DNA of 64,000 bases from Deinococcus aquiradiocola (GTDB lineage: Bacteria > Deinococcota > Deinococci > Deinococcales > Deinococcaceae), in assembly GCF_014646915.1 (NCBI RefSeq), contig NZ_BMOE01000001.1:62001-126000 (forward strand), read 5' to 3'. This document shows, in pieces, positions 36,264-46,707 of the stretch. Under the pieces are notes generated by a model that saw nothing but the letters and a program-made list of their open reading frames with translations, ran no database searches and was not told the origin of the DNA. Numbering within the stretch: the first letter of the stretch is position 1; the number at the start of each line of letters is the position of its first letter. The position numbers and the translations under genes were made by a program.

Positions 36264-37723
36264 CCGGGCGTTCCCGCGACCCTCAGCACGCCGTCCTGCC
36301 GGAAGGACCGCAGGAACTGCGCCTCGACCCGCAGGGACTCCTGCCTGGCCGCATGGGCATGGCTCAGGTGCAGAGAGAGCGTCCCGTGCCCGTCCAGGTC
36401 CAGCAGGCGGACGTGCAGCGTGCCGTGACCGGTCCAGGCGGCCGCGCCCGCCCAGTGCATCGGCGGGAGCAGCGTGTCTCTGGCGCGCGGCCCTGCGGTC
36501 GTGTGCGTCGTCCAGTCCCCGAACCCCGCGCGGTGCGCGTAGGTGCCGTGCGTGAATGTCAGCGTGAGCGGCACGTCCGGCCCGATGTCGCCGAAGCGGA
36601 CGCCCTCCAGCCCCCAGTCGTTTGCGGGAAAGCTGAAGCGGCGACCGGCGAGCCTGCCCGCCGACACGGAAGTGTGGTCGCCGCCCGGGACGGGAACGCC
36701 GAGGCTGGCGCACCGCGCCCGCAGTGCCGTGAGTGCCGCGTCGTCCGCCGGGAGCGGCCCGCTCCTGAAGGCGGGCAGGAGGTGCGTCCACACCTGATCC
36801 AGCACGGCCTGCATGTCCTCCACCGACGACAGCAGCGCGAGCACCGCCCCCTGTTCCGGCATCACCAGCGCGAACTGCCCGAACGCGCCGTCGGCCCGGT
36901 ACGCGCCGTGACGGCACCGCCAGAACTGAAATCCGTACCCCTGCGCCCAGTCGCCCGCGCCCGGTGCTGCCGCGTCCCCGCTGCTCACCTGCGCGCACGT
37001 CGCCTGTTCCGCCCAGCCCGCCGGGAGAAGCTGGCGGCCCTCCCATACGCCGCGCTGCAGGTACAGTTGCCCCAGTCGCGCCAGCGCCGAGACGGGCAGG
37101 CTCAGGCCCCAGCCGCCGACCGTTTCCCCGGCGGCATTGCGCTCCCACGTCGCGCCCCCGATGCCCAGCGGCGCGAACAGGCGCGCCTCCAGGTACTCCA
37201 GCAGGCGCAGGCCGCTGCGTTGCTCCACCAGGGCCGAGAGCATGAAGGTCGCGGCGCTGCTGTACGCGAAGTGCGCTCCCGGCGCGAACGGCACGGGCTG
37301 CGCCAGGAACGACCGCACCCACGGCTGCGGCCGCCCGTACAGCTCTCCCGTCACGTCGTCGGCGTGCCCGGTCGTCATGGTGAGCAGGTCACGTACCCGC
37401 ATGGCCGCCAGCTGCCCGTCCGGCACGTCGGGCAGGTCCGCCGGGAAGAGGGTGGGCAGCGGGTCGTCCAGGCCGAAGAGGCCCTCCGCGACCGCGAACC
37501 CGACTGCCGTGGACACGAAACTCTTGCTGACCGAGTACAGCGCGTGCGGGGCGTCCAGCCTGAAGGGACGCCACGCCGCCCGCACGAGCGTCCGCCCGTG
37601 ACGCAGCAGTTCGAGGGCGTGCAGTTCCAGTCTCGCCTCCTCGCAGCCGTTCAGGAACTGCAGGACGGCGCGGGACGGGAGGCCCGCCGACTCGGGAGTC
37701 GCTTCAGCAGAGACAGGGTTCAC
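36260..37723 (-). CDS. serine hydrolase of the class C beta-lactamase/esterase family
   Basis: 487 residues from GTG 37723 (TAGCGT and 6 nt upstream). The catalytic SxxK is SVSK (Ser64, Lys67) within HALYSVSKSFVSTAVG. The second motif, usually YxN, reads YSS in HFAYSSAATFML. No signal peptide is visible, so it may be cytoplasmic. About 170 residues after the catalytic domain form a beta-rich extension. Homologues include esterases and D-aminopeptidases. Its TAG overlaps the TAA of the converging protease gene. Confidence 0.87.
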   Translation of the reverse strand: MNPVSAEATPESAGLPSRAVLQFLNGCEEARLELHALELLRHGRTLVRAAWRPFRLDAPHALYSVSKSFVSTAVGFAVAEGLFGLDDPLPTLFPADLPDVPDGQLAAMRVRDLLTMTTGHADDVTGELYGRPQPWVRSFLAQPVPFAPGAHFAYSSAATFMLSALVEQRSGLRLLEYLEARLFAPLGIGGATWERNAAGETVGGWGLSLPVSALARLGQLYLQRGVWEGRQLLPAGWAEQATCAQVSSGDAAAPGAGDWAQGYGFQFWRCRHGAYRADGAFGQFALVMPEQGAVLALLSSVEDMQAVLDQVWTHLLPAFRSGPLPADDAALTALRARCASLGVPVPGGDHTSVSAGRLAGRRFSFPANDWGLEGVRFGDIGPDVPLTLTFTHGTYAHRAGFGDWTTHTTAGPRARDTLLPPMHWAGAAAWTGHGTLHVRLLDLDGHGTLSLHLSHAHAARQESLRVEAQFLRSFRQDGVLRVAGTPG

Positions 37724-37840
37724 CGCTTCACGCTAGCCCCCTGCCCGTGTGGGCGAATCGGCCATGCGGCCTGGTCGCCCCCTGCTGGCCCGGACACCAG
37801 ATGTCGGGCTGCGGCGTCCGCGCCTGCCGTACGCTGAGGC

Positions 37841-38611
37841 ATGACCGGCTCTCCCGCCCCGCTGGAACTGACTGGCCTCTCGAAACGCTTCTCCGGCGGG
37901 CAGGCCGTGTCGGACCTGTCGTTCACCGTGCGGCCGGGCGAGCTGTACGCGCTGCTCGGCACGAACGGGGCTGGGAAGACGACGACGCTCCGGATGATCG
38001 CGGGCCTGCTCGAACCGGACGGCGGGGACGTGCGCGTGTACGGGCACAGTGTCCTGAGCCATCCGCTGAGCGCGAAGCGCGTGATGGCGTACCTGCCGGA
38101 CGACCCGATGCTGTACGGGAAGCTGCGCGCGCCGGAGTACCTGGAGTTCGTGGCTGGCCTGTGGGGCATTCCGGCGTCGGTGGCCGCGCCGGAAGCGCAG
38201 CGGCTGCTGGTGTGGCTGGAGTTGTGGGAGCACCGTGCGGCGCTGACGGAGTCGTTCTCGCGCGGCATGAAGCAGAAGCTGGCGCTGGCGGGCGCGCTGG
38301 TGCACTCGCCGCGCCTGATGCTGCTGGACGAGCCGCTCACCGGGCTGGACGCGGCGGCGGCGCGGCAGGTGAAGGACGCGCTGCGGGCCTTCGTGGACGC
38401 GGGGGGCGCGGTGGTGCTGACGACGCACATCATGGAGGTCGCGGAGCAGCTGTCGGACCGGATCGGCGTGATTCGCGCGGGGCGGCTCGTCGCGCAGGGC
38501 ACGCTGGCGGAGTTGCGCGAGCAGGTGGGGCATGCGGGGCAGGGCTCGCTGGAGGACGTGTTCCTGGAACTGGTGGGCGCGGGTGGCCGGGGGCGGGATG
38601 TCGTCCTCTGA
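37841..38611 (+). CDS. ABC transporter ATP-binding protein
   Basis: 256 residues from ATG 37841 (TACGCT and 5 nt upstream). Complete nucleotide-binding domain: Walker A GTNGAGKTT, a signature of ESFSRGMKQKLALA type (RGMKQ in place of LSGGQ), Walker B LMLLDEPLTGLD and the His switch TTHIMEVAE. This form is common in ABC-2 type exporters. It overlaps the permease start by 14 nt. The substrate is unknown. Confidence 0.93.
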   Translation: MTGSPAPLELTGLSKRFSGGQAVSDLSFTVRPGELYALLGTNGAGKTTTLRMIAGLLEPDGGDVRVYGHSVLSHPLSAKRVMAYLPDDPMLYGKLRAPEYLEFVAGLWGIPASVAAPEAQRLLVWLELWEHRAALTESFSRGMKQKLALAGALVHSPRLMLLDEPLTGLDAAAARQVKDALRAFVDAGGAVVLTTHIMEVAEQLSDRIGVIRAGRLVAQGTLAELREQVGHAGQGSLEDVFLELVGAGGRGRDVVL

Positions 38612-40196
38612 CGCGGAGTTGAACGGGGCGTCTGGAGCTGGAGCAGGACCAGACGGCGGGCCGGGCGCGGCGCGGCCGGTGCGGCGGGGCGCGTGGCGGC
38701 CGGGGTCGCTGCCGTGGCTGATCGTGCGTCAGGTGCGGCTCGACTGGCGGTCACGCTTCGCGTCCGCGGGGACGCGCTGGATGCTGGGGTTGGGCGCGGT
38801 GCTGATCCTCGCGGTGTCGGTGGCGGTGTGGCCCTCGCGGGACGCGCTGAACGGCTCGCCGCACCTGACGGGCCTCCCGCTGCTGCTGGTGGGCGTGGTG
38901 GGGCTGGGCCTGGGGCTGCTGCTGTTCTCGGCGAGCGTGACGGCGCTGCTGGAGTCGCTGTACGAGCGGGGCGATCTGGACCTGCTGCTGGGCGCGCCGA
39001 TCCCGCCGGGCGTGGTGCTCGCGTCGCGCCTGCTGGGGGTGGCGGTGTCGTCCGTGGCGCTGGTGGCGCTGCTGGCCCTCCCGCCGGTGCTGGTGGGCGT
39101 GTTCGTGGGCGTGTGGCGCGCGCTGGGCGTGCTGCCGTGGCTGATGTGCGTGTCGCTGCTGTCCACGGCGCTCGCGGCGCTGTTCACGCTGGGGCTGGTG
39201 CGGCTGGTGGGCGTGCGGTCGGCGCGCACCGTGGCGTCCGTGGTCGGCGCGGTGGGTGGCGGCGGCCTGTACCTGCTCAGCCAGTGGCAGAACATGACGG
39301 GCCACTCGGCGCTGGAGACGTCGCTCGTGGGGGGCGTGCAGGCGGGTCTGGCGGGGCGGGGCGTGCTGGGGGAGGGAAGTCCCGTCTGGATTCCCGCGCG
39401 GGCGCTGTGGCTGGAGCCGGGACCGGCCGTGATGTTCGTGGCGCTGACCCTGCTGGTGTTCGCGGGGAGTGTCGTGCTGCTGCAGGGCGCGTTCCGGAGC
39501 GGCGCGCAGCAGGCCACGTCGCACGACCGGCCTGCCGCCGGGCGCGGCGTGCAGGTCCTGACGTTCCGTCCGGGCCGCCTGGCGCTGCTGTTCAAGGAAT
39601 GGCGGCTCCTGCAGCGTGACCCGCTGCTGCTGTCGCGCACGCTGCTGCAGCTGGTGTACCTGCTGCCGCTCGCGTTCACGCTGAAGCGGCAGGTGGGGGC
39701 GGGCATCGTGACGGGCAGTGTGGGCGTGCTGGCGCTCGGGTCGCTCACGGCGGGCCTCGCGCACATCACCGCGAACGCCGAGGACGCCCCGGAACTCCTG
39801 ATGACGGCCCCGCAGCCCGCGGAGCGGCTGCGGCGCGTGAAGCTGCTCGCGGCCGTCCTGCCGGTCCTGCTGCTGTGGGGGGCGCTGTCCGCCCTGCTGC
39901 TCGCGCGTTCTCCGGGCGCGCAGTCGCTGCTGGGCGTGCTGCTGTCGCTGCTGTCCGTGCTGGGCAGCGCCGTGATCGTGCTGTGGTGGCCCATGCAGGT
40001 GCGCCGCGCCGACCTGTTCCGGCCCGGGCAGCGCAGCGACCTGCGGCAGTCGCTGTCCACCGTGCTGCTGCAGGGCGGGCTGGCCCTCGCGAACTTCGCG
40101 CTGCTGCACGCGCCGCTGTGGGGCGCGCTGGGCCTGACCGCCGCGCTGACGGGACCGGTCCTCGTCTACCTGCGGGGCCGCCACCTTGGCCGCTGA
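38598..40196 (+). CDS. ABC-2 type transporter permease
   Basis: 532 residues from ATG 38598. A Gly/Ala-rich cytoplasmic N-terminus of 35 residues is followed by about 12 membrane segments, beginning near WMLGLGAVLILAVSVAVW and ending with ALGLTAALTGPVLVYL. A long soluble stretch near residues 300-330 separates two halves. With the ATPase it makes a simple two-gene exporter; no substrate-binding protein is present. A hairpin at 40255-40275 follows. Confidence 0.88.
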   Translation: MSSSDAELNGASGAGAGPDGGPGAARPVRRGAWRPGSLPWLIVRQVRLDWRSRFASAGTRWMLGLGAVLILAVSVAVWPSRDALNGSPHLTGLPLLLVGVVGLGLGLLLFSASVTALLESLYERGDLDLLLGAPIPPGVVLASRLLGVAVSSVALVALLALPPVLVGVFVGVWRALGVLPWLMCVSLLSTALAALFTLGLVRLVGVRSARTVASVVGAVGGGGLYLLSQWQNMTGHSALETSLVGGVQAGLAGRGVLGEGSPVWIPARALWLEPGPAVMFVALTLLVFAGSVVLLQGAFRSGAQQATSHDRPAAGRGVQVLTFRPGRLALLFKEWRLLQRDPLLLSRTLLQLVYLLPLAFTLKRQVGAGIVTGSVGVLALGSLTAGLAHITANAEDAPELLMTAPQPAERLRRVKLLAAVLPVLLLWGALSALLLARSPGAQSLLGVLLSLLSVLGSAVIVLWWPMQVRRADLFRPGQRSDLRQSLSTVLLQGGLALANFALLHAPLWGALGLTAALTGPVLVYLRGRHLGR

Positions 40197-40254
40197 CGCC
40201 CGCCCGCGCATGCCCTGCCCGGATGCGCGCCGCCCGGATATACGGACGCGCACG

Positions 40255-40275
40255 CTGTCCCCAGATCAGGGACAG
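40255..40275 (+). terminator. hairpin after the ABC permease
   Basis: CTGTCCC (40255-40261) pairs with GGGACAG (40269-40275), loop 7. It lies between the permease stop and the sucC promoter hexamer TATACT at 40300-40305. Confidence 0.45.
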
Positions 40276-40299
40276 GACGGGCAGCTGAGGGTGGGCGGG

Positions 40300-40388
40300 T
40301 ATACTCAGCGGTTGGGAACGCAAGAGAACCACACCCATTCGGTCAGCTCCCCGCTGCGGGACTGACCCCACGCCTGAGGAGGCTGTAC
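40300..40388 (+). promoter_or_regulatory. sucCD promoter and structured leader
   Basis: TATACT at 40300-40305 starts a leader of about 77 nt. The leader holds a hairpin (GGTCAG 40341-40346 with CTGACC 40362-40367, extended inside by CCCG/CGGG) and a GAGGAGG site at 40375-40381 before ATG 40389. A TTG placed 6 nt after the hexamer opens a 17-codon frame (40312-40365), which would fit a leaderless leader peptide. Confidence 0.5.
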
Positions 40389-42439
<2,051 letters not shown>

Positions 42440-42461
42440 GCAGAATCATTCTGCCCTGATG

Positions 42462-42539
42462 GCCGCCGCAGTCGCGGCGGTCACGGGGGCGGGGCAGCGG
42501 GGCAGGGAAGACGGGGTTCATCCGTTCTCCCTGCCCCGC
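42462..42539 (+). terminator. double hairpin terminator of sucCD
   Basis: A first stem (CCGCCGC 42463-42469 with 42474-42480) is followed by a perfect 12-bp stem (42497-42508 with 42528-42539) that is extended internally by ACGG/CCGT. The second is the stronger. Confidence 0.65.
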
Positions 42540-42626
42540 AGTCATGGCGTGAGGCTGACGGGTCTGTGAGAATCACTTTCACTGAACGTCCACCGAGCAG
42601 GCACCTGCAATGACCGCAATCGTTTG

Positions 42627-42640
42627 TGGAAACGCTTCCT
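42627..42640. promoter_or_regulatory. LacI-family operator-like site
   Basis: TGGAAACGCTTCCT fits the LacI/GalR consensus TGNAANCGNTTNCA at all fixed positions but the last. It overlaps a short CGTTT/AAACG dyad (42621-42634) in a locally AT-richer stretch, about 57 bp before the -10 hexamer (42697-42702) of the gene at 42710. Confidence 0.35.
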
Positions 42641-42709
42641 GACGACTTTCATACAAACGCCCCACGAACCGTGAGTGCCCTGTGACACGCCCCCTCTACA
42701 CTCGAAGCA

Positions 42710-43093
42710 ATGAACGCAACTCAGCGCTGGGCCCTGGCCCTCGGCGCCGCCGTCCTCGCGTGGACCGGCAGCACCCAGGCCACCGAAATCAAGCTCGACA
42801 CCCTGATGGTCTCAGGCGCCCCCTCGCCCTGCCTCGCCGTGCGCGTCAACGTCATGAAGGAAGGCAGGAGCCTCTCCGAACTGAACCTCACGCCCGACGG
42901 CGGCCTCAAGGTCCAGAAAGGCGAGAACGTCCACTTCGCGAAAGGCGAGACGTACATGCTGCAGGCCAGCTGCATCAGCGGCAGCACCTTCTCGCAGCAG
43001 TCCGGCCTGAAATTCACGGCGGACGGCCGCACCGTCATCGTGCAGTTTGCCGACACCGGCTTCCAGATCAAGCGCGGCGGCGTCGCCTACTGA
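42710..43093 (+). CDS. small exported protein of unknown function
   Basis: 127 residues from ATG 42710 (TACACT and 7 nt upstream). A signal peptide (WALALGAAVLAWTGSTQA) ends near residue 24. The mature 100 residues are beta-rich with two cysteines (PSPCLAV, QASCISG) that could form a disulfide. No family is recognised. It stands alone between the sucCD terminator and a gap of about 240 bp that holds nothing I can identify. Confidence 0.75.
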   Translation: MNATQRWALALGAAVLAWTGSTQATEIKLDTLMVSGAPSPCLAVRVNVMKEGRSLSELNLTPDGGLKVQKGENVHFAKGETYMLQASCISGSTFSQQSGLKFTADGRTVIVQFADTGFQIKRGGVAY

Positions 43094-43330
43094 TCCGGAC
43101 TCCGTCCGGCCCGGTCGAGACCCGGGAGGAGGGACGCCGGAAACGGCAACGGTATCTCTCCCATCCCCTCCGGACCGGACGCGTGGGTGCTCGCGGCCGG
43201 GCGACGGCTCCGCGTTCCGCTCGGCTGAACTTCAGGAGCCCGGCTCAACTCGGGATGACCCGGCCCGCGCCCTGCCCGCTGGTCGTCCGCCCCTGAACGC
43301 TGCATCCCGTGACACGCTACACTCTGCCGC

Positions 43331-44278
43331 GTGACGCTGCCGCCCGACCCCACCCTGCAGGCCCAGCGACTCCTCGCGCGCCGCGCCCACCTGCCCGCGC
43401 AGGGCACCACCGTGTACCGCGCCGCGCACCTCACCGAGACGGACCACGTGTACGCCCTGGACCTCGCGGGCGACACCGGCATCCTCAGCCTGTACCGTGA
43501 CCTGAGCGCCGCGCAGGAGCACGCGCTCGCGCGTGCCTGGGCGGACGCGGCCACGCTGCGCGCCGTGTACGTGAAACGCCGCCCGCAGGAGGCCCGGCAC
43601 GCCGCGAACGTCGACCGGGACAGACTCGCCCCGCCGCGCCCCCTCTGGGGCGAGGACACGCCCGAAGTGACCGCCCTGGAGGACGGCGTCCCGTACCTCA
43701 TCCGGCCCGGCGGGGACCTGAGCGTCGGCCTGTTCACGGACGCCCGCCCCGCCCGCCGCTGGGTCCGCACGCACGCCACGGGCCGCGTCCTCAACACCTT
43801 CGCGTACACCTGCGCCTTCGGCCTGAACGCCACGCTCGCCGGGGCGGACACCGTCAAGAACCTCGACCTGTCCCGCAAGGTCCTCGAGTGGGGGCAGCAG
43901 AACTACGCCCTGTCCGGCCAGCCGCACCCGGACCGGGACTTCATCTACGGCGACGTGTTCGACTGGCTGCACCGCCTCGCCCGCAAGGACGACCGCTACG
44001 ACCTCGTGATCCTCGACCCGCCCAGCTTCGCGCGCAGCCGGTCCGGCGTGTGGCGCAGCGAACGCGACTACGCCAACCTCGCCGCCCTCGCCGCCGCGCT
44101 CCTCGCCCCGCACGGCCACCTGCTCGCCATGAACAACCACGCGGGCGTCACGCACGCCACCTTCGAACGCATGCTGCACGCGGGCGCGCCGCACCTGAAG
44201 GTCACGGAGCGCCTCGGACCGGGCGAGGACTACCCGGCCGCCACGCACCTCAAGGTCGTGACCCTGCAGGCCGACTGA
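43331..44278 (+). CDS. class I SAM-dependent methyltransferase, RlmI/RlmK-like without a PUA domain
   Basis: 315 residues from GTG 43331 (TACACT and 7 nt upstream). The core reads [32 protein letters not shown] (SAM loop), [20 protein letters not shown] and [10 protein letters not shown], the DPPSF catalytic-loop motif of RlmK/RlmI-like 23S rRNA methyltransferases. It differs from the protein at 5109 by lacking a PUA domain. The target base is unknown. Confidence 0.87.
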   Translation: MTLPPDPTLQAQRLLARRAHLPAQGTTVYRAAHLTETDHVYALDLAGDTGILSLYRDLSAAQEHALARAWADAATLRAVYVKRRPQEARHAANVDRDRLAPPRPLWGEDTPEVTALEDGVPYLIRPGGDLSVGLFTDARPARRWVRTHATGRVLNTFAYTCAFGLNATLAGADTVKNLDLSRKVLEWGQQNYALSGQPHPDRDFIYGDVFDWLHRLARKDDRYDLVILDPPSFARSRSGVWRSERDYANLAALAAALLAPHGHLLAMNNHAGVTHATFERMLHAGAPHLKVTERLGPGEDYPAATHLKVVTLQAD

Positions 44279-44347
44279 ACCGCGCCGCGCGTCATGTGCT
44301 GCCACATCCGGCCGTGCCAGCGCGTCACCATCCGGCCGGAACCCGGA

Positions 44348-45469
44348 TCACAGGTTGGAGTCGTGCCAGTCACGCAGCTCCTCGCCGGGCTTGGCGGGGA
44401 GCAGAAGTCGCGCGTCCATCTGCTGCATGTCCTGCAGCGCCGTCCACCCGCCCGGCAGGCGCAAGCTCACGAGCGCCCGGCCGCTCCCGTCCGCGCACGC
44501 CACGGTGCCCTCCAGCGTGACCGGCCCGCTGCTGTACACCAGCCGCACCTTTCTCGTGCCGGAGTCCAGCAGTTCCCCACTCCAGATGAGGTGGTCCGGC
44601 TCGACCGGTGCGGCCAGTACCTGCGCGGCGCTCGCCCCGGCGGGAAGCAGCGGCGTGAGGACCGTGATGTCGTCCAGCACGGCCAGCTGCACCTGCGGGT
44701 CGCTGACCGTCACGCGGCCGACGGGCGCATCCATTGAGTCGCACAGCGATCCCTCCAGCCCGAACGCCGCGCTCCACTCGCTCGCCGGGCGCAGCAGGGC
44801 CGCGTTCGGTCGACCGGGCAGGTCGAGCCGCATCACGCCGGACGCCGTGACGCTGCCGCGCGCGAGCAGCGCCGCGTCCCCGTCCGCCGTCGTCCCGGTG
44901 GACCTCACGCTTCGGGTCCCGCCGATCCAGCCGCTCAGCTGCACCGTGAACGGCAACTTCAGGGTGGGCGCGTTCATGTTCCGTGCCTGCGTCCGGGGCG
45001 TGGCCGCTGCGGGCTTCCAGTCCTTCACCTGCTGGCACAGCACCACCGTCGCGCGCGGCCCCACGGCCCCCATCGCCCACATGCCCATGATCGTCTGGCC
45101 GTTCCTGCTGTACTGCACGCTGAACTGACTGAAGTCCGGTGACTTCACCTCTTTCGTCAGGTGCCAGCCCTGCTGCGCGATGGCGGCCTTCATGCGCGTG
45201 TAGGTGGCGAGGGTGTTCGGCGTCATGAACGCTGCCACCGTGTCTTCCGGCACGCACGGCCAGGCGGACGACTGCGACGGCGTGACGCCCGACAGCTCCG
45301 CCTGCGCCCTGCGGATCATCAGGCCGACGCCCGCGAGCTGCTGTGCGTTCATGGTGTCCCGCAGCGCGCCGGGAATCCGGAAGGCGTCCGTGAACACCCG
45401 GCCCGCCTGGGCGGCAGACAGGAAGGACAGCAGGAGGAGAGGAGGAAGCAGGGCGCGTCGTCTGGGCAT
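44348..45469 (-). CDS. exported protein of unknown function
   Basis: 373 residues from ATG 45469 (TATCCT and 7 nt upstream). A signal peptide (LLPPLLLLSFLSAAQA) is followed by a mainly beta protein. Recognisable stretches such as TYTRMKAAIAQQGWHLTKEVKSPDFSQFSVQYSRNGQTI resemble small sensor or adhesin modules but match no family I know. Four cysteines suggest two disulfides outside the cell. Monocistronic. Confidence 0.75.
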   Translation of the reverse strand: MPRRRALLPPLLLLSFLSAAQAGRVFTDAFRIPGALRDTMNAQQLAGVGLMIRRAQAELSGVTPSQSSAWPCVPEDTVAAFMTPNTLATYTRMKAAIAQQGWHLTKEVKSPDFSQFSVQYSRNGQTIMGMWAMGAVGPRATVVLCQQVKDWKPAAATPRTQARNMNAPTLKLPFTVQLSGWIGGTRSVRSTGTTADGDAALLARGSVTASGVMRLDLPGRPNAALLRPASEWSAAFGLEGSLCDSMDAPVGRVTVSDPQVQLAVLDDITVLTPLLPAGASAAQVLAAPVEPDHLIWSGELLDSGTRKVRLVYSSGPVTLEGTVACADGSGRALVSLRLPGGWTALQDMQQMDARLLLPAKPGEELRDWHDSNL

Positions 45470-45558
45470 GCCGGTCAGGATACCGGTGCGCGGCAGCGGA
45501 CCTGCACGCAACTGCCCGCCTTGAACGCGCACCGGGCGTCTTTCCTGGCCCGGCCGCG

Positions 45559-46200
45559 TCAGCCCACGTTGACGAGCAGGCCCCGCACGCCGTCCGCCAC
45601 GTACTGCACGGCCAGCGCGCCCAGCAGCACGCCCAGCACGCGCGTCACCACGTGAACGCCCGTCAGGCCGATCACGCGCGCAATCTGCCCGCTCACGCGC
45701 AGCGCGAGGTAACACAGCAGCAGCACCACGGCCGTCACGAGAAACACGGCCGTGAGCAGGACCGGCGAGCCGTGCGCGTCCGACGCCAGAATCATGATGC
45801 TCGCCAGCGTGCCCGGCCCCGCGATGAGCGGAATGGCGAGCGGGAACACGCTGATGTCCTCGCGCTCCTGCGCTTCGCGTTCCTCGTCCGGCGTTTCCTT
45901 GGTGCCGCTCGCCCGCGCGAACACCATGTCCAGCGCGATCAGGAACAGCAGGATGCCGCCCGCGACCCGGAAGCTGTCCAGGCTGATGCCGAGCCGCTCC
46001 AGCAGCGCCCGCCCGAACAGCCCGAATGCCAGGATGATGACGCCCGCCACCACGGACGCCTTGAGCGCCATGGCGCGCCGCTCGAACGCCGGGCGGTTCC
46101 CGGCCAGCCCGATGAACACCGGCGCGAGCCCGATGGGGTCCATGACCACCACCATGGTCAGGAAGGTCTTGTAGGCGAGCGTGACATCCACAATCTGCAT
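45559..46200 (-). CDS. MarC family integral membrane protein
   Basis: 213 residues from ATG 46200 (TACAAT and 5 nt upstream). Six hydrophobic segments; family signatures are VVMDPIGLAPVFIGLAGN, FRVAGGILLFLIALDMVFA and VFPLAIPLIAGPGTLASIMILA. MarC proteins were named from the mar locus, but a role in multidrug resistance is not established. The acidic loop TPDEEREAQERED is cytoplasmic or periplasmic. Confidence 0.92.
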   Translation of the reverse strand: MQIVDVTLAYKTFLTMVVVMDPIGLAPVFIGLAGNRPAFERRAMALKASVVAGVIILAFGLFGRALLERLGISLDSFRVAGGILLFLIALDMVFARASGTKETPDEEREAQEREDISVFPLAIPLIAGPGTLASIMILASDAHGSPVLLTAVFLVTAVVLLLCYLALRVSGQIARVIGLTGVHVVTRVLGVLLGALAVQYVADGVRGLLVNVG

Positions 46201-46341
46201 GCCGCATTGTATGGGCCACGCCCGCCCCGCACGCCTCCCCGCAGTCTCGGGCGCGGGCCGGGGCGGACAGGACAGCGGCGTCACCCTACCCTGACCATCC
46301 GGGTGTACCGGAGGGACCGCGCGGCGCGCTACCGTGACGGG

Positions 46342-46596
46342 GTGGCGTTGTACTGCGTGGAATTCTGGCAGCCTTATCCCCTGCAGTACCTGGGGAACCT
46401 GGGCTTCCACGACACGGTCACCGACGCCCTGAACGCCTGCCAGCAGCACAGCGGCACGCCGCTCCGCTGGCGCATGCCGGTGCAGGGGCACTTCGTGGCC
46501 GCGAACGAGTACGCCGAGTACCGCATCGTGCGGCTCGGCGCGGAAGAGGAACGGCTCCTCCCGCGCCGCAATCCCCAGGGCAGCGCGGGCACCTGA
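46342..46596 (+). CDS. small hypothetical protein
   Basis: 84 residues from GTG 46342, with TACCGT and 6 nt upstream. The sequence VALYCVEFWQPYPLQYLGNLGFHDTVTDALNACQQHSG is compact and aromatic-rich; RYRI-like strands follow. No known domain. A strong hairpin follows, and the TrmFO gene converges from the other side. Confidence 0.68.
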   Translation: MALYCVEFWQPYPLQYLGNLGFHDTVTDALNACQQHSGTPLRWRMPVQGHFVAANEYAEYRIVRLGAEEERLLPRRNPQGSAGT

Positions 46597-46654
46597 CCCG
46601 GAACCGCTGTCCTCCACGCCCCGTCCCTTTCCCGGCAGGGTCACTGAATACAGG

Positions 46655-46693
46655 AGAGGGACCGGTCGCCGCTGCCAGCGGGCCGGTCCCTCT
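46655..46693. terminator. bidirectional terminator
   Basis: AGAGGGACCGG (46655-46665) pairs with 46683-46693 in a perfect 11-bp stem. It lies between two converging genes, and a GTTTC tail follows on the plus strand. Confidence 0.65.
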
Positions 46694-46707
46694 GTTTCGT
46701 GCGCGCG

